Shown here one piece after another: positions 1-7,653 of a stretch of 64,000 bases of DNA. The stretch's first letter is position 1, and each line of letters begins with the position of its first letter. The notes under the pieces were generated by a model, which was not told the DNA's origin, searched no databases, and was given only the letters and a program-made list of their open reading frames with translations. The position numbers and the translations under genes were made by a program. Source of the DNA: Nonomuraea jabiensis (GTDB taxonomy: Bacteria > Actinomycetota > Actinomycetes > Streptosporangiales > Streptosporangiaceae); the NCBI RefSeq assembly GCF_014204795.1, contig NZ_JACHMB010000001.1:10428501-10492500 (forward strand), written 5' to 3'.

Positions 1-729
1 CGTCACCACTTCGGCGGCGGTCACGATCGGGTTCCGGTACGGCAGGCGGTGCCGGCTCCCCGCGTACGTGTGGGTCCCCGGGACGACGATCTCGAACCAG
101 CACAGGCCGACCTCGTCGTGCGCGACGAAGTCCCCCGGCTTGGCGATCACCGCGTGGTCGGGCTGCCAGCCGCGTTCGAGCAGGAACGAGCAGCCGACCC
201 CGTGCCCCGTGTTCGCCCGGCCGTCCGGGGCGATCGCGTTGGTGGGCATGCCGCCGGCCCCGAAGGCCACCAGCAGGTCTCCGGCCAGCCGCGGGCGCAG
301 GGCGGCCAGGGCCTCGCCCACGACCAGGACGCACGCGGCGTGCCCCTTGGGGTTGCTCGCGCCGAGGCCGCTGACGTAGGGGCCCTCGCAGCGGGCCTCG
401 GCCCGCATGTCGGGGCGCAGCTCCGGGCCGATCCAGGGCACGTCCAGGTCCGGGTCACCGGTGGTCAGGGTGTCGATCGGGGCGTACAGCATGAGGTCGG
501 CGCCCGCGCCGTCGCCCCTCAACCGGCCGACCGCGTTGGCCTGGCCGTCGTCGATGCGCTGCGCGTGCGCCTCCAGGCCGGCGGCGGCGAGCCGGTCGGC
601 CAGCCACCGGGCCAGCGGCGCTTCGCCGCCCGTGGGGCTGGCGATGGAGGTGACGTCCACCGCCGCCGCGCGCAGGCGGTCCTCGGTGATCGACGCGAGG
701 GCCTTTCGCACCAGCTCGTCGCGGTTCAT
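1..729 (-). CDS. M20-family hydrolase-like protein, metal ligands lost (partial)
   Basis: The gene runs off the left edge; 243 codons are visible from an ATG at 729. Its layout is that of M20 metallohydrolases (ArgE/DapE class): the first catalytic half, then the start of the lid domain with a conserved Gly-Thr-His. Yet every metal-binding position I can line up by eye is changed. His-x-Asp reads Pro-Ile-Asp (LYAPIDT), the bridging Asp reads Asn (GLGASNPKG), the Glu-Glu pair reads Gly-Met (FGAGGMP), and the Glu of the GEP motif reads Lys (AKPGD). The start overlaps the dioxygenase stop by four bases (ATGA), so the two are probably co-translated. Its role is presumably in the same aromatic pathway; ordinary metal-dependent hydrolysis looks unlikely. 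Confidence 0.75.
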   Translation of the reverse strand, partial: MNRDELVRKALASITEDRLRAAAVDVTSIASPTGGEAPLARWLADRLAAAGLEAHAQRIDDGQANAVGRLRGDGAGADLMLYAPIDTLTTGDPDLDVPWIGPELRPDMRAEARCEGPYVSGLGASNPKGHAACVLVVGEALAALRPRLAGDLLVAFGAGGMPTNAIAPDGRANTGHGVGCSFLLERGWQPDHAVIAKPGDFVAHDEVGLCWFEIVVPGTHTYAGSRHRLPYRNPIVTAAEVVT

Positions 730-1664
730 GACGCCGGCTCGATGACGGCGACCCCCATACCGGTCAGCCACTCCGGCATCGGCTCGTACGCCAGCCGCCG
801 CCCGGGCGCGAAGCCCAGCGCCGCCGCCATGGCCAGCCACGACCGCAGCTCCTGGCCGCCGTTGCCGGCCGCCTCCTCGATCTGCTCGGTGGACAGGCCC
901 GCGTAGCGCTCCAGCTCGCCCCGCTCCAGCGCGGCCAGGAACTCCTCGTCGAACTCGGGGAAGATGACCGGCCGCGCGGCGGTGATGATCTGCCGGCGGC
1001 GCGCGTCGTAGCGCTCCCAGTCGCCCCGGCCCTCCCGCCAGGCCTCCACCAGGAACTCCTCGTCCGGCCCGTGCGGGTCCTGCCAGCGGCTCGGCCACGG
1101 CAGCCGGTGCGAGAGCCCGCCCGAGGCGATGACCGCCACCCGCAGCCCGCCGGGCAGCGCCGCCACCGCGGCGGCGAGGTTGCGCCCCAGCTCGGCGCAG
1201 CGCCGCATGAGGGGCAGCGGCGTGGCGAACACGTTCACCACTAGCGGGATCACGGGCACGTCGAGGTCGCGCAGCAGGTACTGGATGGCGTGGCTCTGGC
1301 CGTGGTCGATCTGCAGCTTCGCCGAGATCGCCACTTCGGTGCCCGCCGCGACGAGGGACTCCGCGATGCTCTGGGCGACGGCGGGGCTGGTGCGCTGCGG
1401 GCCTGACGGCGTGCCTGACTCCCCGGACGCGATGACCTCGTCCACGCCGAGGGTGAAGGCGGGGATCAGGTCCAGCCAGAAGCCGCGGAAGTGGTTCGAC
1501 CCGATGATGACCGCCACGTCGGGACGGGCCGCGGCGAGGGCGTCGCGGGCCGTGCCGAGCGCGGCGCGGAAGCGTTCCGCGCGGTCCTTGTGCTCGACCT
1601 GGTCCCAGTGGGTGTTCATGAGCGTCGAGTGGGACGCGCCCACGCCCAGGACGATCCGGCCCAT
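726..1664 (-). CDS. LigB-type (class III) extradiol ring-cleavage dioxygenase
   Basis: This 312-residue protein matches the catalytic beta subunit of class III extradiol dioxygenases such as LigB, which open catechol-type rings with ferrous iron and O2. The expected iron and active-site residues are present: His12 in GASHS, His58 in GSNHF, His121 in the IDHG motif, His186 in GGLSH, and Glu272 in QELRSW. The start at 1664 shares one base with the stop of the Rieske gene (TGATG), so expression is coupled. Ring hydroxylation followed by extradiol cleavage is a standard order of steps. No small alpha subunit (LigA-like) is visible next to it, so it may be a single-component enzyme. The substrate is not predictable. 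Confidence 0.88.
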   Translation of the reverse strand: MGRIVLGVGASHSTLMNTHWDQVEHKDRAERFRAALGTARDALAAARPDVAVIIGSNHFRGFWLDLIPAFTLGVDEVIASGESGTPSGPQRTSPAVAQSIAESLVAAGTEVAISAKLQIDHGQSHAIQYLLRDLDVPVIPLVVNVFATPLPLMRRCAELGRNLAAAVAALPGGLRVAVIASGGLSHRLPWPSRWQDPHGPDEEFLVEAWREGRGDWERYDARRRQIITAARPVIFPEFDEEFLAALERGELERYAGLSTEQIEEAAGNGGQELRSWLAMAAALGFAPGRRLAYEPMPEWLTGMGVAVIEPAS

Positions 1665-2878
1665 CAGCCGAGGTCCCCGGTGAGCTTGAGGCGTTCGGCG
1701 CGCTCCTCGGTGACCTCCTCGGCGAGCTTGCGCCACTGCAGGAGCGAGTCGTCGGGGCGGTAGAGCCGCTCCGGCGGCGCGTCGGTCACCTCGACCATCC
1801 ACTTGTCCTGGCCGGAGAACTGGCCGTGGAAGAGCCAGCGGACGGCGCCGAGGTATTTGGCGTAGAAGGGCAGAGTCCTGATGCCCTTCTCGAAGTTGGC
1901 CATCACGCCGACGTAGAGGTGGTTGTCCGCGTCGACCGGCACGTAGAACTCGTAGTGGATGAAGGTCGGGTAGACGATGCGCAGGACGCCCGGCATGCTG
2001 ACCGAGGCGAAGCCGGGGAACTCCTCGGCGGCGATGGCCGGGTTCACCTTGCGGTGGCTGCCGGTGTTGCCGATGTTGGCGACCTGCTTCGGCGGCTTGA
2101 GCTTGTACCACGCCTGGTTGCTCCACCTGCCCAGGCCGGGGAAGTCGGCGTCCCAGTGCTGGGCCTCTTGCACCCGGTAGATCCACCGGCCGCGGCGGAC
2201 GATCCGGGTCTCGTTCCACACCGGCATGGCCTTGAACAGCCGCCACAGCGCGGTGCGGTGCAGGTATTTCGCGTGTCCCTCGTCGTAGCCGTTCTCGCAG
2301 GCGAAGCGCCAGTTGCCCACGCGGGCCTGGATGCGCGCGCCGACCACGGCGGGGTTGTCGCGCAGTTCCTCGGGGAGCTGGTCGTCGATGGGCGGGGCGT
2401 CCTCGCCGTCGCCCACGAAGATCCACACCATGCCGAGGCGCTCCTCGACCTCGTACGTCGGCTGCGTCACCTTCCCGCAGATCGGCGACTGCGGCCCGTC
2501 GGTGATCACCGCCTTGAGCGCGCCGGTCTCCAGGTCGAACGTCCAGCCGTGGTACGGGCAGGAGATCGTGCCGGGGAACTGCTGGTTGCCGTAGCTCAGC
2601 GGCACGCCCCGGTGCGGGCAGCGGTCCTTGAGCGCGTAGACCTTCCCGTCATCGCGGATCACGACGATGCGCTCGCCGAGCAGGGTGATCGCCTTCGGCT
2701 TCCCGGTGATGTGCGAGGAGAACGCCACCGGATACCAGTAGCCGCGGAACCCGCTGGCCGCCGCCTGGTAATGGGGCCAGCTCGACCAGTCCTGCCGGCC
2801 CGGCAGCCGGCCCCGCCGCGATGGCCGGCGCCTGGCGTCTCCCCCGATCGCAGCCGGCGTACCCGCCTCCGCACTCAT
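1664..2878 (-). CDS. Rieske non-heme iron oxygenase, alpha subunit
   Basis: The 404-residue protein has an N-terminal Rieske [2Fe-2S] domain with Cys87-x-His89 and Cys107-x2-His110, then a catalytic domain with the mononuclear-iron motif Asp199-x2-His202-x4-His207 (YDEGHAKYLH). The NGYDEGH context reminds me of the carbazole-dioxygenase/oxoquinoline-monooxygenase branch (CarAa-like), from memory rather than a search. I chose the ATG at 2878 because GGAGG sits five bases before it; an ATG at 2896 is possible. It leads an operon with the LigB-type dioxygenase and the M20-like protein. Electrons could come from the reductase and ferredoxin genes divergently transcribed from 3085. No beta subunit gene is present, consistent with an alpha-only oxygenase. 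Confidence 0.88.
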   Translation of the reverse strand: MSAEAGTPAAIGGDARRRPSRRGRLPGRQDWSSWPHYQAAASGFRGYWYPVAFSSHITGKPKAITLLGERIVVIRDDGKVYALKDRCPHRGVPLSYGNQQFPGTISCPYHGWTFDLETGALKAVITDGPQSPICGKVTQPTYEVEERLGMVWIFVGDGEDAPPIDDQLPEELRDNPAVVGARIQARVGNWRFACENGYDEGHAKYLHRTALWRLFKAMPVWNETRIVRRGRWIYRVQEAQHWDADFPGLGRWSNQAWYKLKPPKQVANIGNTGSHRKVNPAIAAEEFPGFASVSMPGVLRIVYPTFIHYEFYVPVDADNHLYVGVMANFEKGIRTLPFYAKYLGAVRWLFHGQFSGQDKWMVEVTDAPPERLYRPDDSLLQWRKLAEEVTEERAERLKLTGDLG

Positions 2879-3084
2879 TCTCGCCTCCGCTTCCATGGCT
2901 TGTCCGCGGCTCCCGATGCGCCGCGACAGGCAGTTCACCACCCGCGGGGCCGACCGGCCCAGCGCGGCATCCCGCCCAACGGACCGTGTCCCGCTGAGCG
3001 AGCCGCGTTCCGGTCAGCGGGCCGCGACCCGCGGGGAGCCGCCCCGGCGCTGTGTAGCTTCCGTGGCCGGAAAGGAGAGCGACG
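2879..3084. promoter_or_regulatory. divergent intergenic region of the catabolic island
   Basis: This 206-base gap must hold the promoters for the leftward oxygenase operon and the rightward reductase-ferredoxin pair. It is GC-rich, and I see no convincing -35/-10 pair or strong palindrome. An AAAGGAG ribosome-binding site at 3072-3078 serves the reductase. Confidence 0.4.
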
Positions 3085-4059
3085 TTGGAGATCGAAACCG
3101 ATATCGCGATCATCGGAGCGGGGCCGACCGGGCTCTACGGCGCCTACTGCGCCGGGTTCCGCGGTCTGCGCACCGTACTCGTCGACGCGCTGCCCCAGGT
3201 CGGCGGGCAGATCTCGGCGCTGTACCCGGAGAAGGAGATCCGGGACGTGGCCGGCGTCCCCGGCGTTCCCGGGCGTTCGCTGGTGGCGGCGCTCTCGGCC
3301 CAGGCGGCCGCGTACGACCCGGTCCACCTGCTCGGACGCCAGGCCGTCGAGCTGTGCCGCGACGCGGACCCGCGGCCGGTCGTGGTGCTGTCCGACGGCA
3401 CGGCGGTCCGCGCCGGGGCCGTCGTGCTCACCTCGGGCATCGGGACGTTCACCCCGCGGCCGCTGCCGGCCGGCGAGGAATGGCTCGGCCGGGGGCTGAC
3501 GTACTTCGTGCCGGACCCGTCCGCGCACGCCGGCCACCACGTCGTGATCGTGGGCGGCGGGGACAGCGCGGTCGACTGGTCGCTGGCCCTGGCGCCGCTG
3601 GCCGAATCGGTCACGCTGGTGCACCGCCGGGCCGCGTTCCGGGCGCACGCCGGCGGCGTCGCGGCCGCCCGCGCGGCGGGGGTCCGCATCGTCGTCGACA
3701 GCCAGGTCGTCGGCCTGTCCGGCACGGATCGGGTCGAGCGGGCGCACCTGCGCACGCGCGGCGAGGCCGACCGCACGGTGCCGGCCGACTCCGTCATCGC
3801 CGCGCTGGGGTTCATCAGCGACCTGGGCCCGCTCGCGGGCTGGGGGCTGTCGCTGCGCGGCAGGTCCGTCCTGGTCGACCAGCGCATGCGTACGGGCCTG
3901 CCCCGGGTGTACGCGGCCGGCGACCTCGCCGAGTACGACGGCAAGGTCCGCCTCATGTCGGTGGGCTTCGGCGAGGTCGCCACCGCGGTGAACAACGCCG
4001 CCGTCGAACTGGACCCCGAGCTGTCCCTCTTCCCGGGGCACTCCACGGAAAGCGTCTGA
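3085..4059 (+). CDS. thioredoxin-reductase-like ferredoxin-NAD(P)+ reductase
   Basis: This 324-residue flavoprotein has two dinucleotide-binding motifs, GAGPTG near the N-terminus for FAD and GGGDSAVDW near residue 160 for NAD(P)H. It ends with the family's AAGD motif and a FAD-contacting segment. It lacks the CxxC redox pair of true thioredoxin reductases, so it fits the TrxR-like ferredoxin reductase (YumC) group. The start is TTG at 3085, preceded by AAAGGAG with a suitable gap. The ferredoxin gene follows after 15 bases, so the two form a ready-made electron supply. Their position opposite the Rieske oxygenase suggests they feed it, which is inference. Confidence 0.85.
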   Translation: MEIETDIAIIGAGPTGLYGAYCAGFRGLRTVLVDALPQVGGQISALYPEKEIRDVAGVPGVPGRSLVAALSAQAAAYDPVHLLGRQAVELCRDADPRPVVVLSDGTAVRAGAVVLTSGIGTFTPRPLPAGEEWLGRGLTYFVPDPSAHAGHHVVIVGGGDSAVDWSLALAPLAESVTLVHRRAAFRAHAGGVAAARAAGVRIVVDSQVVGLSGTDRVERAHLRTRGEADRTVPADSVIAALGFISDLGPLAGWGLSLRGRSVLVDQRMRTGLPRVYAAGDLAEYDGKVRLMSVGFGEVATAVNNAAVELDPELSLFPGHSTESV

Positions 4060-4074
4060 CCACAGGAGAGATTC

Positions 4075-4416
4075 ATGAGCTACGTCATCGGCCCCGCGTG
4101 CGTCGACGTCAACGACCGGGCGTGCGTGGACGTGTGTCCCGTCGACTGCATCTACGTCGGCGACCGCAAGAGCTACATCAACCCCGCCGAGTGCATCGAC
4201 TGCGGGGCGTGCGAGCCGGAGTGCCCGGTGGACGCGATCTTCGTCGACCGCGCCGCCCGGGGCGACGAGACGCGCACGCTCTTCCTGGACGACTCCAAGG
4301 CGTTCTTCGCCGAGGTGCTGCCCGGCCGCGACGCGCCTCTCGGCAGCCCGGGAGGCGCGCGCAAGGTCGGCGACCTCAACGCCGACACCGCGCTGGTGAC
4401 CGGCTACGGCGCCTAG
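4075..4416 (+). CDS. fdxA: 7Fe (3Fe-4S/4Fe-4S) ferredoxin, FdxA type
   Basis: A 113-residue ferredoxin with the FdxA pattern: an N-terminal SYVIG followed by Cys residues near 9, 17, 21 and 25, then a classical CIDCGACEPECP cluster motif around residues 40-51. The C-terminal tail, with a short Ser-Pro-Gly-Gly stretch, is also typical. Such proteins carry one 3Fe-4S and one 4Fe-4S centre and shuttle electrons to P450s or oxygenases in actinomycetes. It is preceded by AGGAGAG and follows the reductase closely, so the two are surely co-transcribed. Its stop codon overlaps, tail to tail, the stop of the enoyl-CoA hydratase gene. The three P450s elsewhere in the window are other possible partners. 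Confidence 0.9.
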   Translation: MSYVIGPACVDVNDRACVDVCPVDCIYVGDRKSYINPAECIDCGACEPECPVDAIFVDRAARGDETRTLFLDDSKAFFAEVLPGRDAPLGSPGGARKVGDLNADTALVTGYGA

Positions 4417-5183
4417 CGGCCGGTGAACCGCGGAGGGCGCTTGTCCAGGAACGCCTGGAGCCCCTCCGCGGCGTCCTGGGTCTGGATCAGCTCCAGGACC
4501 GCCTGCCACTCCAGTTCGAGCGCGTCGTCGAGGGGCAGGTCGTACCCGGCCTCCACGATGCGCTTGAGCAGGCCGATCGTGGTGGTCGGCCGGGCCGCCA
4601 GGTCCTCGGCGTGCGCGGCCACCACGCGGTCGAAGTCGTCGTCGTCGGCCACCACGTCCACCAGTCCCAGGTCCAGGGCCTCGGCGGCGGACAGGCGGGC
4701 GCCGTCGATCATCAGGCGCTTGGCGCGATGCGGGCCGAGCAGGCGCGGCAGCCGCTGGCTGCCGCCTGCTCCGGGGAAGAGGCCCAGGCTCGTCTCGGGG
4801 AAGCCGATGGTCGCGGAGGAGGCCAGGACGCGCAGGTCGCAGGCGAGCGACAGCTCGGCCCCGCCGCCCAGGGCGTGGCCGTTCATCGCCGCGATCACCG
4901 GCTTGGGCGCGCGTTCGAGCAGGCGCTGCACCTCGACCCAGCGGCGCATCTTGACGTGGTTGGCCACGGAGAGGTCGCGCATCACGGCGATGTCGGCCCC
5001 CGCGACGAAGAAGCGGCCGGTCCCGCGGATGACCAGGCAGCGGACGGAGGCGTCCGCGGCCAGCGGGGGGATCACCGCCAGGAACTCCTCGATCAACGCC
5101 GGGTCGACGGCGTTGGCGGGCGGCCGGTCGATGACGACCGTCGCCGTCCCCCCATCCCTCCGCACATCCAGATATTTCGTCAT
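4413..5183 (-). CDS. enoyl-CoA hydratase/isomerase family protein
   Basis: This 256-residue crotonase-fold protein has the oxyanion-hole segments AGADIAVM (around residue 62) and HALGGGAELSLACD (around 102-115). Both catalytic-type glutamates are present, one in GGGAELS and one in FPETSLGLFPG. It probably hydrates or rearranges an enoyl-CoA made during breakdown of the ring-cleavage product. The ATG at 5183 is preceded by AGGAG. The CoA-transferase gene lies eight bases upstream on the same strand, so they form one operon. The reaction cannot be narrowed further from sequence because crotonase-family functions are diverse. Confidence 0.88.
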   Translation of the reverse strand: MTKYLDVRRDGGTATVVIDRPPANAVDPALIEEFLAVIPPLAADASVRCLVIRGTGRFFVAGADIAVMRDLSVANHVKMRRWVEVQRLLERAPKPVIAAMNGHALGGGAELSLACDLRVLASSATIGFPETSLGLFPGAGGSQRLPRLLGPHRAKRLMIDGARLSAAEALDLGLVDVVADDDDFDRVVAAHAEDLAARPTTTIGLLKRIVEAGYDLPLDDALELEWQAVLELIQTQDAAEGLQAFLDKRPPRFTGR

Positions 5184-5191
5184 CTGCGCTC

Positions 5192-7561
5192 CTATTCCAG
5201 TGCGCCGGCGTCACGCAGCCGGGCGAGCTCTTCGTCGTTCAGATCGAGCAGGTCCTTCAGCACGCGGTCGGTGTGCTCGCCCAGCAGCGGGGCGGGCGCC
5301 GTCAGCGCTCCGGGGGTGCCGGACATGCGCACCACGATCCCCTCGTGCCGTACCGGGCCGATCAGCGGGTGCTCCAGCACCGGGTAGAAGCCGCGCGCGG
5401 CCAGATGCTCGTCCGCCTCCACCAGGTCCCGGCCGGTGGCGACGACGGCCGCGGCGACGCCGAGTCCCTGCAGCTCGGCCGCCAGCGCCTCGCCGTCGCG
5501 CTCCGAGCACCAGGCCGCGAGCGCGGCGTCGATCTCGTCCTCGTGGCGGCGCCGCTCCTCCAGGTCCGCCGAGGCCGGCTGCGGCAGCCCGGCGTGCGCG
5601 GCCAGCCGCCGCCACTCCTCGTCGCCCTGTACGGCCAGCGCGATCCACCGGTCGTCGCCCCTGACCGGGTAGACGCCGTGCGGGACCATGCGCGGGTGCC
5701 GGTTGGGCCGGGTCACGGCGCGATGCTCACCGAGCTCCGCCTCCAGGACGGCCGGCCCCATCGACGCCGCCATCGCCTCCAGCTGAGAGAGGTCCACGTG
5801 TCCCCCGCGCCCGGCCGCGACCAGGTCCAGGACGGCGAGCACGGCCGAGTTGGCCGCCACCATGTCGCCCAGCCCGAACGTCAGCCCCTCCGGCGCCTGG
5901 CCGGGATCGGCGGTCTCGCTGGTGAGGCCGGACATGGCGGCGAGCGTGTCGGCGAAGGTCACCGCGTTCCGCCAGGGGCCGCTCTGCCCGACCCCGGCCA
6001 TCGACACCAGGATGACGCCGGGCCGCAGCTCCGCCAGCCGGTCGTAGGACAGCCCCCACCTGGCCAGGACGCCGGGGCTGAAGTTCTCGATGACCACGTC
6101 GCACTCGGCGGCCAGGCGCCGCAGCACCTCCAGGCCGGGCTCCGTGCGCAGGTTGAGGGCGACGCTGCGCTTGCCGCGGTTGAAGTTGACGAAGTAGCCG
6201 CCGTCGTCGATCCCGGCGTCGGGGCGCAGCCGCATGGACGGGGCGAAGCGCGTGGGGTCGCGGCGGTGCCGGGATTCGATCTTGATGATGTCCGCGCCGT
6301 GCTCGGCCAGCGTCTTGGTGGCGTACGGGCCGGCCAGCACCCAGGTCAGGTCCAGGACGCGGATTCCGTCGAGCGGGCGCGCGCCGGGCCCGCGGGCGCC
6401 GTCGCGGCGGCCCCGGGGGCGTTCGCTCCGCCAGGGGGCCTCGGCGGCGGCGGGCAGCGGCTCAGTGAGGCGCACCGGGCGGCGCAGGGCGGCGACGCCG
6501 GTCGCGCCGTCCTCGGAAACGGCGGCGATGCCGGTCGCGCCGTCCTCGGGAAGGCGCGCGAGGGGGAAGCCGACGTCGGTGACGCCCTCCTCGGGCAGTC
6601 CCGCGCCCAGAACGCGGACGAAGAACCCGCGCTCGGCGAGCTGCGGGTTGCCGGGCAGGCTCGTGGCCGTGGAGACCTCCGCCCACGGCAGCGCCCGGGC
6701 CCGCCCCTCCTCCGCCAGGGAGGCGGCCGAGCGCCGGGCCACGAACCTGGCCACGACCTCGTCCACGTGCTCGCGCCCCCGCCAGCGGAAGACGGGATCG
6801 GACCACTTCTCCTCCGTCAGATCCTCCGCCTCGCCGCACTCCGCCATCCAGGCGAGCAGATCGGTCCACATGCGGTCGCTGCCGGAGTATCCGCCCGCGA
6901 CGTGGCCGTCGGCGGCGCGGAAGACCCGGTGGGCCACGTGTTCGTACACGCCGCCGGTGCGGGAGGGGTACCGTCCGGCGTGGATCCAGGCGATGGCGCC
7001 CGTCTCCAGCGTGGCGGCCACCGCCTCCTGCGCGGAGACGTCGATGAGCTGGCCCTGTCCCATGCGGTCGCGGGCGATGAGGCCGAGCAGGGCGGCGATG
7101 GCCGCGTGCGCCCCGGCGAGCTGCGTGGCCTGCTCGCGGGGCGGCGGCTTGGGCGGCCCGCCGGGCTTGCCGCCCAGCCAGGCCATGCCGCCGGCGGCCG
7201 TGGCCACGAGATCGTCGGCGCGCCAGTCACGCCGGGGGCCGGTCGTGCCGAACGGCGTGACGACGACGTGGACGGCCCGCGGCCAGCGCGACGTGACCGC
7301 CCCGGAGTCGGCACGGACGCCGCGGAGCTCGCCGAACGGGCCGCTCTCCATGATCACGTCCGCCTGCCCGGCGAGGCGGTCGAGCGCGTCGGGGTCCACC
7401 GGCGCGCTCACGACCCGCTTTCCCGCATGCCAGTGCAGGGCCTCCGCCCGCGACAGCGGCGCGCTCCGCGGACGCTCGACGCGTACGACGTCGGCGCCGA
7501 GGCCGACCAGCAGCCTCGCCCCGTTGAAGGCCAGATCGTCGGTGAGGTCGAGAACCCGCAA
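5192..7561 (-). CDS. two-domain CaiB/BaiF-type CoA-transferase
   Basis: The 789-residue protein is a head-to-tail duplication of the CaiB/BaiF (class III CoA-transferase) fold. Domain 1 spans about residues 1-345, begins MRVLDLTDDLAFNG and carries the Asp of QLIDVSAQEA. Domain 2 spans about 395-789, begins DGIRVLDLTWVLAGPY and carries the Asp of GHVDLSQLEA. These enzymes move CoA between acyl groups; ordinary ones are about 400 residues and form interlocked dimers, so the fusion may be a tethered pseudo-dimer. The start is TTG at 7561 behind a strong GGGAGGAGA. The linker (about 345-395) holds short repeats of the type EDGATGIAAVSEDG, also seen in the DNA. Confidence 0.88.
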   Translation of the reverse strand: MRVLDLTDDLAFNGARLLVGLGADVVRVERPRSAPLSRAEALHWHAGKRVVSAPVDPDALDRLAGQADVIMESGPFGELRGVRADSGAVTSRWPRAVHVVVTPFGTTGPRRDWRADDLVATAAGGMAWLGGKPGGPPKPPPREQATQLAGAHAAIAALLGLIARDRMGQGQLIDVSAQEAVAATLETGAIAWIHAGRYPSRTGGVYEHVAHRVFRAADGHVAGGYSGSDRMWTDLLAWMAECGEAEDLTEEKWSDPVFRWRGREHVDEVVARFVARRSAASLAEEGRARALPWAEVSTATSLPGNPQLAERGFFVRVLGAGLPEEGVTDVGFPLARLPEDGATGIAAVSEDGATGVAALRRPVRLTEPLPAAAEAPWRSERPRGRRDGARGPGARPLDGIRVLDLTWVLAGPYATKTLAEHGADIIKIESRHRRDPTRFAPSMRLRPDAGIDDGGYFVNFNRGKRSVALNLRTEPGLEVLRRLAAECDVVIENFSPGVLARWGLSYDRLAELRPGVILVSMAGVGQSGPWRNAVTFADTLAAMSGLTSETADPGQAPEGLTFGLGDMVAANSAVLAVLDLVAAGRGGHVDLSQLEAMAASMGPAVLEAELGEHRAVTRPNRHPRMVPHGVYPVRGDDRWIALAVQGDEEWRRLAAHAGLPQPASADLEERRRHEDEIDAALAAWCSERDGEALAAELQGLGVAAAVVATGRDLVEADEHLAARGFYPVLEHPLIGPVRHEGIVVRMSGTPGALTAPAPLLGEHTDRVLKDLLDLNDEELARLRDAGALE

Positions 7562-7653
7562 CCTCGTCTCCTCCCGTGTGTGCCGGAGCCTCGACGCTAG
7601 AGCGCGCCGTCACCGGGGCGCGACCATGCCGGTCTGTCCAGCGGTCCACGCGA

